A stretch of DNA of 34,398 nt, taken from positions 1 through 34,398 of the IMG/VR virus record IMGVR_UViG_3300048927_000439; one strand, given 5' to 3'. Source of the stretch: a virus. Position numbers and translations under genes: made by a program. The notes under the pieces are model-generated. The model made no database searches. It worked only from the letters and a program-made list of their open reading frames with translations, and was not told the origin of the DNA. Within the stretch, counting starts at the first letter, position 1. Every line of letters begins with the position of its first letter. Below are positions 8,113 to 15,119 of the stretch, piece after piece.

Positions 8113-8160
8113 TCGAGGGGGTATTTAAACTCTCTGGGCCAGCCGCTTCCCCCCATGGGG
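8113..8160 (+). repeat. Imperfect direct repeat, copy 2
   Basis: CGAG, TTTAA and CAGCCGCTT followed by CCCCCCATGGGG; the relative of the copy at 6734-6780, about 1.38 kb away. It lies just upstream of the chosen start of the GIY-YIG gene. Confidence 0.4.
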
Positions 8161-8395
8161 CCTGCTACGTAGGTGCACTAAGTCTTCAACCGCTGCGCAT
8201 TATCTCCTCACGCTATTTCATCACAACAAAAGGGATACAGGCCGGGGGATATGCCTTCGTCCACAAGAGCAAAAGTGTAGCCGTTCCTCACGACGCCGAT
8301 GCAGGTTCCTATCTGCGCATGGCGTTTTTTTACAGTGTAGTCCACAGGTGTGGCTACCAGCAATGGCGAAACGACTAACCGTTCAAATGCAGCCA

Positions 8396-8471
8396 TGTGT
8401 ACACAAAGGTATACCTTACTAGTGCATGCCACTTGACTGTACACTTAGCGTACACTAATTGTGTGTACACA
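8396..8471. promoter_or_regulatory. TGTGTACACA palindromes upstream of serine recombinase
   Basis: Two perfect 10-bp palindromes TGTGTACACA lie at 8396-8405 and 8462-8471, centres 66 bp apart. Between them are TGTACAC (8438-8444) and GTACAC (8450-8455). The array ends 26 bp before the recombinase start. Resolvases of this family bind paired inverted sites next to their own gene (res sites), which also autoregulate, so this is a natural candidate recombination site or operator. Nothing else recognisable lies in 8161-8497. Confidence 0.5.
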
Positions 8472-8497
8472 TTTGCTTTAGAGAAAAGGGTACGATC

Positions 8498-9055
8498 GTG
8501 GCTGAAATCGTTGGGTATGCGAGAGTTTCCACCGGTCAGCAGGACTACGCTGCTCAAGTGGAGCGACTAGAGGCTGCAGGGGCTAAGAAGGTATTTACAG
8601 AGAAAAGGTCCGGCCTTGATGATAAGAGACCGTCGTTGGCTGAGTGCCTGCGCTATGTGAGGGAAGGTGACACACTACTCGTGACCAAGCTTGATCGATT
8701 GGCGCGTTCGACGGCAGATTTGTATGCAATTGTGAGTGATATCGATAGGCGAGGCGTTGCATTCAAGGTGTTGGATGATGCCGCTATCGATACCAGTAGC
8801 CGTACTGGTAAACTTGTAATGGGTGTACTTGCGCTGATCGCTGAGTTTGAAACCGACATCCGCAAGGAGCGGCAGATGGAGGGCATTGCCAGAGCAAAAG
8901 CGGAGGGGCGTTCTGGCGGTAGGCCTGCTCTCGTTGATGACGAGATTTGCGCGCGTGTATTTCAGTTGCGCAGTCAGGGTCTTAGTATTCGGAAGCTGGC
9001 TCAAGAGATCGGCTTTTCGAAGGCGACAGTTCAAAAGATCTTAGCCAAACAATGA
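8498..9055 (+). CDS. Serine recombinase (resolvase/invertase family)
   Basis: A 185-residue small serine recombinase. The catalytic Ser11 lies in GYARVSTGQQD. LVTKLDRLARS and the GVLALIAEFE...RKERQMEGI segments match the catalytic core and long E-helix, and a C-terminal helix-turn-helix (LSIRKLAQEIGFSKATVQKI) should bind DNA. The start is GTG 8498 with AAAGGG about 7 nt upstream; further upstream in-frame codons lie inside the palindromic site. Length and layout match Tn3-type resolvases and DNA invertases, not the large phage serine integrases. No transposase partner lies next to it. It may be a stranded resolvase of a mobile element, or an invertase. Confidence 0.9.
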   Translation: MAEIVGYARVSTGQQDYAAQVERLEAAGAKKVFTEKRSGLDDKRPSLAECLRYVREGDTLLVTKLDRLARSTADLYAIVSDIDRRGVAFKVLDDAAIDTSSRTGKLVMGVLALIAEFETDIRKERQMEGIARAKAEGRSGGRPALVDDEICARVFQLRSQGLSIRKLAQEIGFSKATVQKILAKQ

Positions 9056-10147
9056 TCTCGTGGCTGAGATACGGCGGGGCGCTATGGTCCGCCTAGACGC
9101 GACCTGATCGGCCCACTGTATTATCTCTGCCGAGAAGGCGCACTGCTTGTGACTGCGCTGCACCTCCGAGTGTGGTCCCATGCCGGAGAAGCTTCCTATA
9201 CGGATAAAGTACCGGATATCGGTTGCCTGCCAGAGGCAGATATGCACAGTACAAAATACAAAATATATATGTTATGATATTGAATAATATATGTGTACAA
9301 TACATATTGTAATAGCTGTATATAAATAAGCAATTTATACAATTTAATATGTAATATATATGATTTGTTCTTTATCTGGTATAGATATAATTGTATTATT
9401 CTATGTATTGGTATAATTTCAGTATTATATTGTATGTTGAAATGTACTGATTTATATGTTTTAGTTGTCTTCTTGTTATGTATTTATTGTTGTTTATGTT
9501 GTTTTATCTAGATATAATTCCAATTATGTAGCAGTTCAACGTTAGCTAATATATATAGCTGACGCTTATATATACGGGTAGTCTATAGATGCGCGTGGTC
9601 AATTGAGATCCAATGATTGACCGGCGTTGCGTTGTTATATTCGGCATTAAGGTTGGCTCTAGCTCGGGTCGAGGCTTCCAGCTAGGTAAGCGTAGTTGGT
9701 ATGAATTGATGCAACGAAACCACTGGTGAGCAGCCTGGCTACGAGCGAGCCTCGTTGCTGATTGGCGTTAGGCGCAGTAGCTGCCGCTATGTACTTAGGG
9801 GACACATTCAGCAGTGGTCGCGGTGATCGGCTTGCTTGGCTAAGCTGTCCGGCCGCCGTTGAGGTCGGAAATGCGCTGTCGGGATAAAAAGATCTGGTGG
9901 GTTGCCGCCGATGCGCCTTGAAATTCACGCAGCGGGCCGCTGGTTGCGGTCTGGGCTGTGGCCGGCTGCTACCGCCATGCGGGCACTCTTCGTGCGCCGT
10001 TGGGCCTCTGTGTGGATATGCCGAAATCCTAAAATAACGGAGCAAGATATTGAAAGTACTTAGTAATGCGGACTACGTTGTCTGCGCTAGCTCGCGCTGA
10101 ATGACCTAACTCTGGCGATTATTCGATAGTGTGGCCGACATAAGGGA
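9056..10147. other. Long gene-free region including a very AT-rich tract (about 9245-9590)
   Basis: No credible coding sequence in about 1.1 kb. From about 9245 to 9590 the DNA is roughly 80% A+T, against GC-rich surroundings, with runs of TATATA, a TGTGTACA copy at 9292-9299 (the core of the recombinase palindromes) and the inverted repeat AGCTA(9544-9548)/TAGCT(9556-9560). Such tracts can be nucleation sites for xenogeneic silencers, promoters, replication origins or junctions of foreign DNA. The rest (9590-10147) is of normal composition; one 128-codon minus-strand frame there is low-complexity and unconvincing. Confidence 0.6.
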
Positions 10148-10774
10148 CTATCGACCCGCGCTGAATTCGCCGTGCAGCATTGCAGCCAACGATTTCGGGT
10201 GCACGCCATCAGAAAAGGCGCGTTCCAACGGTTCTGTGTCCATGAGTTCTATAGGGTGTAGTTCTGTATACTGCTTACCAGAAAGCCGCTTAAGCTCAGC
10301 CAAAAGCTCTTGGTAGTATTCGTCGAATGCCCTTGCTGGTTTTGAGACAAGAGGAGTGTGTGGTGATCGGTCTTCCTTTGCGCCCTGGCTGCCAGTTCTG
10401 CTTTCCCGTTCCTTCATTGACAGAGGGGTCGTGTATCTTGTCGACACGGAATGCAGAGCCGGGGCATTTGATGCAAACGTCCGATGCCATCCTGCCAGTT
10501 CCGGACGCATGCCTCGCCTATAGGCTTCTGCAATGAGCGGTAGTTGTTTGCCGTGCGCAGTCTGAATATTGTTAGTGATTTTCTGGAGGGCGGAGGGCTC
10601 CAGCGTAAGCATATCGCGGCTGACAAGGTCTGCGGCTTCGGCCGCACTGCCGCCATGCAGCATAGATTCGAGATACAGATAAGCTCGAACAGTCTCGGCA
10701 CCCACAGCCGTATTGAACTTTAGAAACTTATAAGCTGCCCAACCCAAGGCGGCAACAATCGCGATGGTCAACAC
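10148..10774 (-). CDS. Membrane-anchored hypothetical protein
   Basis: A 208-residue protein. Residues 1-20 (MLTIAIVAALGWAAYKFLKF) form a single N-terminal transmembrane anchor. The rest is a charged, largely helical cytoplasmic region, with a linker rich in Ser/Arg/Thr (about 115-145) and a C-terminal helix pair (YYQELLAELKRLSGKQY). The start is GTG 10774, with GGAGAG about 7 nt upstream. It lies beyond the 3' end of the integrase on the same strand, separated by a hairpin-rich segment. No family recognised. It could be cargo of the integrated element. Confidence 0.6.
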   Translation of the reverse strand: MLTIAIVAALGWAAYKFLKFNTAVGAETVRAYLYLESMLHGGSAAEAADLVSRDMLTLEPSALQKITNNIQTAHGKQLPLIAEAYRRGMRPELAGWHRTFASNAPALHSVSTRYTTPLSMKERESRTGSQGAKEDRSPHTPLVSKPARAFDEYYQELLAELKRLSGKQYTELHPIELMDTEPLERAFSDGVHPKSLAAMLHGEFSAGR

Positions 10775-10792
10775 GGCGGATCTCTCCCCAAA

Positions 10793-11037
10793 GGGCGATG
10801 GTCGCGGTACGTCCCCGCGAAATGGCCCTTCGATCCTCTGGTGATCGGGGAGTTAGTAACCGCATGACACGGCCCTACGGCCTTTAGTTCAGGGAACCTG
10901 TTGCATACGCCGCAGGCTCCCCGACCATAAGGTCGAAGAGTGGTGCTGTTTTGGCAGCACGGTCCTAGTCATGAGGGGTTACTACGCCCCAGAGCCGCAC
11001 GTACGGCTCCGATATCTGTTTGAGTCCTCGGGGACTC
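10793..11037 (-). ncRNA. Dense hairpin cluster, candidate structured RNA
   Basis: Nine short stems lie in about 245 bp between the integrase stop and the membrane-protein gene. Arms are 10803-10807/10815-10819 (within 10793-10796/10825-10828), 10832-10835/10843-10846, 10871-10874/10879-10882, 10892-10900/10913-10921, 10922-10926/10931-10935, 10943-10948/10955-10960, 10975-10978/10987-10990, 10992-10997/11004-11009 and 11022-11027/11032-11037. A further 8-bp stem (10845-10852 with 10917-10924) is mutually exclusive with the fourth. The fourth stem has a wobble that pairs only in the minus-strand RNA, so transcription on that strand is preferred. No T-runs follow, so they are not ordinary terminators. 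Confidence 0.35.
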
Positions 11038-11066
11038 TCTGTCAATAGGTATGGGCGGCTATGGTC

Positions 11067-12350
11067 TCAATAGTCGTATTTCAGCTTGCTAAGCGCGTCG
11101 CTCAGCTGCGCTACAGTGTAACCAGCCTTGAAGTAAACTTGCTGCGTGACGCCTGCTTGCTGATGGCCCACGATAGCCTTGACGAATGTCTGGTCTACAC
11201 CGGCCTGAGAGAGGTGGGTTATCACGGTGTGCCTTAGCGAATGAAAGACTAAGTCTTCAGACTTGATCCGAAGCGCAGGCAAGAGTGACTCATTGAACCA
11301 CCGTCCAAGTGTGCGCCCCCAACCGTTGTTCGGTGAGTACGAGAAGTCAGGAAACAACTTCAGGCACTGTTTCTTTTTCATCGATTCGACATAGTCGAGT
11401 AGGCCCAACTCTATCAGTTGAGGATGCACAGGAACGATACGTTTTGCCGCTGTGGTCTTGAGGTGTTTTCCATCACCTGCATCATTGATGTCGAAGCACC
11501 AGATGCCGTCCTTTTCGATGAAATCAGATAACGCAAGTTGTGCGATCTCGTTCAGACGTGCTCCTGTATAGGCGCCAATTAGTGGGCCCCATTTCCGATA
11601 GGCTTTGCCAGTTAGAGGTGACGTCTCATCCGTCACTACTCTCAAAATAGAGGCCATTTGATCTGGGGAGAAGGCCGAACGACCATGCTTTCGATCCCTG
11701 CGGACTCGTATTGCAAGACCGGAGAAATGGTTCTTCTCAATGAGTCCATTCTTATGAGCCCATTCGAACATGTCGCTGTAAGTCTGGAGATATTTGTTGA
11801 TTGTCGGGACTTGGATACGGTCCACGCCTACCAGTTTGATGACCTCTTCTAACGACTTGCCGCGTGTTGCCGGGTTCTTTGACCTATTCTTCGGGTAATG
11901 GCTCAGCACCTCTTTTACCTTCCGCGCTGACAGAGCATTCAACGTATCTAGCGTTGTTGTCTCGCCAAGCGCTTCATTCAGCAAAGCTATATGGTCTGAT
12001 TTCTCAAGGATTGTTTTCGGGACCCAACTGTCTGCGCGCTGCTTTTCGGCAGTGTAAGTTTCAGCGAGTTGTGCAATTGTGAGTGCGTTGTTCGCAACCG
12101 GGTTGGCTTCAATCATCGCGGCGGTGCCGCTGCCTTGGTCAAAGCTGTAATGCCTCAGCTTGGTTTCATAGTCGAGAAGACTTTTGAGGGCGTCACGGTA
12201 CGCATGCCGATAGTCCCTCTCTAGTATTCCGTACTCATCGGTGCCGGGCTTTAGCTCAGAGAGCTGGCTCGGGAAATCTGAACAGCGGGGATAAGTGGAA
12301 TTTCTGCCTGACTTCGGCTTAGATGCCGGGAACAGGAGAGACCATGACAA
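11067..12350 (-). pseudogene. Tyrosine integrase, 5' end replaced by an IS element
   Basis: A phage or island-type tyrosine recombinase catalysing site-specific integration and excision. The catalytic residues are present: Arg265 in YTGARLNEIA, His370-x-x-Arg373 in FHSLRHT, His396 in VGHQQ and the nucleophile Tyr406 in QVYFKAGY. The core-binding domain (about 90-215) is also intact. The first 24 codons are IS3-element sequence read backwards; native sequence begins at 12278 (DFPSQLSELKPG). Family members normally have about 50-100 more N-terminal residues that bind arm-type DNA sites, so this copy has lost its own start and probably that domain. The catalytic part could still be translated from within the IS, but activity is doubtful. 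Confidence 0.85.
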
Positions 12351-12655
12351 AGCGACCGCGCCGGAACCATAGCCCGGCTTTCAAGGCAAAGGTGGCGCTT
12401 GCCGCCATCCGAGGCGAGCAGACGCTGGTGGAACTATCCCAGCAGTTCGACGTGCATGCCAACCAGATCAAACAGTGGAAAGACCAGCTCCTTGAGGGGG
12501 CCACAGGCGTTTTCGGCGATGAAGCGAAGACGGAGCCTGCGGGTCCAACCGTCGATGTGAAAACACTGCACGCCAAGATCGGCGAACTGACACTGGAGAA
12601 CGATTTTTTATCCGGTGCGCTCGGCAAGGCGGGATTGCTGGGCGGAAAGAAATGA
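12344..12655 (+). CDS. IS3-family transposase OrfA
   Basis: A 103-residue protein with an N-terminal helix-turn-helix (FKAKVALAAIRGEQTLVELS, then QQFDVHANQIKQWK) that binds the IS ends, and a C-terminal leucine-zipper-like helix (LHAKIGELTLENDFLSGALG). ATG 12344 is preceded by AGGAGAG. Its stop overlaps the OrfB start (ATGA at 12652-12655). In the IS3 family a -1 frameshift before this point usually makes the OrfAB transposase; here the sequence GGAAAGAAATGA offers an A-rich slip context. Confidence 0.9.
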   Translation: MTKRPRRNHSPAFKAKVALAAIRGEQTLVELSQQFDVHANQIKQWKDQLLEGATGVFGDEAKTEPAGPTVDVKTLHAKIGELTLENDFLSGALGKAGLLGGKK

Positions 12656-13482
12656 TCAACCGCGAGCATAAGCTATCCGTCGTGCGCCAGGCGAAGCTTC
12701 TCGGCTTCAGCCGTGGCAGTGTCTATTATCTGCCTCGTCCAGTGCCTGACGGCGATCTTGCCCTGATGCGTCGAATCGACGAACTGCATCTCGACTACCC
12801 CTTTGCCGGAAGCCGGATGTTGCAAGGGCTCTTGAGAGGAGAAGGGCTGGAGGCTGGGCGGCTGCACGTCGCCACGCTGATGAAAAAGATGGGCATCGAG
12901 GCGATCTATCGTCGCCCGAACACATCCAAACCAGTGCCAGGTCACAAAATCTATCCCTACCTCCTGCGAAAGCTGGCGGTCATCCGACCCAACCAAGTCT
13001 GGGCAATGGACATAACGTATGTCCCGATGGCTCGCGGCTTTGTCTATCTCTGTGCCGTCGTGGACTGGTTCAGCCGGAGGGTTCTGTCGTGGCGGCTATC
13101 GATCACGATGGAAGCCGCTTTCTGTGTCGAAGCGGTTGAGGAGGCACTTGCGCGCTACGGCAAGCCCGACATCTTCAACACCGACCAGGGATCGCAGTTC
13201 ACCTCCATCGACTTCACCGCCGTGCTGAAGAAGGCTGAGATTGCCATATCGATGGACGGCAAGGGCGCGTGGCGGGACAATGTCTTCGTCGAACGGCTCT
13301 GGCGCTCGATCAAATACGAGGAGGTCTATCTCCACGCCTACAAGACCGTGTCCGAGGCCCGCGCTGGCATCGGCCGATATCTGACCTTTTACAACAGCCG
13401 ACGCCCACACTCATCCCTTGACCGGCAGACGCCGGATCAGGCTTACTTCAAAGCGCTGACACCGATGAAGGCGGCAGCATAA
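12652..13482 (+). CDS. IS3-family transposase OrfB (DDE integrase core)
   Basis: A 276-residue catalytic subunit. The DDE triad is visible: Asp120 (WAMDITYV), Asp178 (FNTDQGSQFTS) and Glu214 (NVFVERLWRS), with the 35-residue D-E spacing typical of IS3. An HTH_21-like segment (IDELHLDYPFAGSRMLQGLL) precedes it, and the C-terminal YNSRRPHSSL motif is also diagnostic. It overlaps OrfA by 4 bp. No internal stops, so the transposase appears intact. Confidence 0.93.
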   Translation: MINREHKLSVVRQAKLLGFSRGSVYYLPRPVPDGDLALMRRIDELHLDYPFAGSRMLQGLLRGEGLEAGRLHVATLMKKMGIEAIYRRPNTSKPVPGHKIYPYLLRKLAVIRPNQVWAMDITYVPMARGFVYLCAVVDWFSRRVLSWRLSITMEAAFCVEAVEEALARYGKPDIFNTDQGSQFTSIDFTAVLKKAEIAISMDGKGAWRDNVFVERLWRSIKYEEVYLHAYKTVSEARAGIGRYLTFYNSRRPHSSLDRQTPDQAYFKALTPMKAAA

Positions 13483-14236
13483 TCGAGGCGGAAATCCACT
13501 TAGCGAAACGCCCCAAACTGTTCAGACAAACCGAGCCACCTCTGAGCGCCGAGACGCGAACGCCGTTGTCTAGGATGGCAGGCGTGCCGATCATGCCGGT
13601 CTCCGGCGTGATCAAGACCACACCGCCGATGAACCCATCGCCGGGCACAATCTCCATCGTTTCGTTCTGCAGGCTCCAGTAGAAGCCATTCCCGCGCCCG
13701 ATGGTGTCCAGCTCGCGAGAGCACGCTCCACATACAGCATAGGGACGCTTGAACGACTTGTTCTCCACGTCGTCAGGGAATTTCCACTCGCCGCGGCTGA
13801 CGCCTTCCTTCTCAAGCTGCTTATAAAGCTCGTCGACTACCTCCTTGACCGGGGTGCCTTTTGCAAAGCTCTTTGAGATCGTGGCACGCCGCAAAGCCTT
13901 GGAGCCGTCACCACACGAGATGATCGTGAGGATGTTCGGTCCTTCGCGCCGGTTCTCGACGTCGCGAACCGCTCCCTTGAAGATGATGCCGACGTTCCCG
14001 GCGCCGTCCGGAGGGATGTATCCAGCTTCAAGCGTGATGCTGTCGAACTCCTTGCCGACACTGTTTCGGTGGCTCTCCGACAGATTGTAGATCGTGATCT
14101 CAGCCGAGTTTGGCGATGACGAGGTGTCCTTGTCGATCGTGAACTCGATGCGCATTTCATGAGGGTTGATCCCGCCGGGGTTGATGACCAAGCCACCGTT
14201 GAACGTGGCCCTCACCTTTCTGAGGTATTGGAGCAT
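13448..14236 (-). pseudogene. Baseplate hub-type tail protein, 3'-truncated by IS
   Basis: An open frame of 262 codons. Residues 1 to about 237 (13525-14236) are phage sequence and the last 25 or so come from the IS end. The start, MLQYLRKVRATFNGG, leads into a beta-rich domain (EITIYNLSESHRNSV, GYIPPDGAGNVGIIFKG, RDVENRREGPNILTI) like baseplate hub proteins of contractile tails that follow a Dit-like protein and a plug protein. Full-length hubs are usually longer, so the C-terminal part is missing. Its start overlaps the plug gene stop (TGATG), showing the original operon order. Loss of the hub end and of everything downstream should make the prophage tail-defective. Confidence 0.75.
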
Positions 14237-14559
14237 CAGGCAGCCACCGCTGCGTCGACTTCATCGTCCGACGCCTGGAAGAGGCGGACGGTACCGGCTG
14301 GCAACGCAGCGCGATTGGGGACCGCACCGGGAGTGACCGCAACCGCAAAGATGACACCCAGACCGAAATTGAACGGCTTGAGCAGATCGACGCCCGTCAC
14401 CACCCGCCGACCTGTCAGAACCGGAAGATTGTCGATCGAGAGATCGAAGCTCCACCGGTCGTTCGACGCATTGTAGCGGAGCCGGATGGTCACGCGGCGC
14501 TGATTGATGATCGCACCGAACTGCTGATCGGCATAGTCGACGATGTTGAAGACGTTCAT
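14236..14559 (-). CDS. Baseplate plug protein (DUF6983 / Pam3 gp18-like)
   Basis: A 107-residue protein (FGAIINQRRVTIRLRYNAS, then DRWSFDLSIDNLPVLTG and RRVVTGVDLLKPFNFGLG) matching the pattern of the small baseplate plug of cyanophage Pam3 and relatives, which closes the tail tube at the baseplate centre. It overlaps the preceding Dit-like gene by 4 bp (ATGA) and the hub gene by 1 bp. The order Dit-like, plug, hub is typical of this myophage type. The final residues are Ala/Asp-rich. The assignment rests on pattern and synteny. Confidence 0.65.
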   Translation of the reverse strand: MNVFNIVDYADQQFGAIINQRRVTIRLRYNASNDRWSFDLSIDNLPVLTGRRVVTGVDLLKPFNFGLGVIFAVAVTPGAVPNRAALPAGTVRLFQASDDEVDAAVAA

Positions 14560-15119
14560 TGGAAGACACTCTTCAGAATTGACGTGTCACTGGTCGTCGA
14601 CACACCGGCATCCCCGCGCTGGACAGTGCCTGTCGATCTGTCGCTCGTCACCGCGTCACCAGAGCGTTCGGACGCAGGTGGCGCCGCTCGTGTGCTCTTT
14701 GCCCCGCCTGCCTTGCCACGCGTACCGGTGCTGTCGCCATCAGGGTCTGTCGCGTAGGACGTCCCTACGATGATGATCTCCTGCAGATCGCAGCGGCAGC
14801 GAAGAATCTTCGAGAACTGAGCGTCCCGACTGGCATCGAGCCGCTTGATCAGCAGGTTGCTGTAGACCGCGAGGCCCGTGACCAGCGTGAATGGCACCCG
14901 GCTCTCTTGGAAGGAGACGAGCGCGGCATAGGTGGCGGCTGCACCGCTGTCCGCGGCGTCAAGCGACAGGCGCTTCGGCACGATGACGGCGTGATCTGTG
15001 ATCTTCGCGCCGGTCTCGATCGGGATCTCGGTGATGTCGAGCTCGGAGCTGTGGTTCTCCGAGACGATGCAGTCGATCGGCACCGGTCCGATGGCGCTTG
15101 AGAAGGCGATGACAGACAT
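14556..15119 (-). CDS. Dit-like phage baseplate/tail protein
   Basis: A 187-residue protein. The N-terminal about 125 residues (GPVPIDCIVSENHSSELDIT, ITDHAVIVPKRLSLDA, FTLVTGLAVYSNLLIKRLDA, CDLQEIIIVGT) follow the Dit N-terminal fold of Pam3-like tails, where hexamers connect the tube to the baseplate. The C-terminal 55 residues are a disordered Ser/Thr/Gly/Asp-rich tail. The start overlaps the tape-measure stop (TGATG). A structural role at the tube-baseplate junction is inferred from the fold pattern and position. Confidence 0.7.
   Translation of the reverse strand: MSVIAFSSAIGPVPIDCIVSENHSSELDITEIPIETGAKITDHAVIVPKRLSLDAADSGAAATYAALVSFQESRVPFTLVTGLAVYSNLLIKRLDASRDAQFSKILRCRCDLQEIIIVGTSYATDPDGDSTGTRGKAGGAKSTRAAPPASERSGDAVTSDRSTGTVQRGDAGVSTTSDTSILKSVFQ

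Larger units (their letters stand above)
12279..13524 (+). mobile_element. Complete IS3-family insertion sequence
   Basis: A 1246-bp element. Its ends match as TGAACAG at 12279-12285 and CTGTTCA at 13518-13524, and imperfect terminal repeat similarity continues inward (ATAAGTGGAATTT on the left, CTAAGTGGATTT on the right). It carries overlapping orfA and orfB in the usual IS3 layout. The flanking bases (GAAATC to the left, GACAAA to the right) do not match, so there is no target-site duplication. The left neighbour is a 5'-truncated integrase and the right neighbour a 3'-truncated phage gene. The subgroup is not certain. Confidence 0.88.

Noticed and set aside
8208-8396. A 62-codon minus-strand frame upstream of the recombinase
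   Set aside because: Reads fairly like a protein, but its ATG lies within a TGTGTACACA palindrome, there is no ribosome site and no family is recognised.
9659-10045. A 128-codon minus-strand frame in the gene-free region
   Set aside because: Low-complexity composition (Pro, Arg, Ser, Ala), no ribosome site and no domain pattern.
10992-11009. Resemblance of GAGCCGCACGTACGGCTC to the domain V end of group II introns
   Set aside because: The typical 34-nt domain V with its bulge and tetraloop is not present, and there is no reverse transcriptase gene nearby. The stem is better seen as one of the nine hairpins.
11067-12278. The integrase as an intact gene starting at 12350
   Set aside because: The first 24 codons are IS sequence, so the start codon there is not native and the N-terminal domain is missing.
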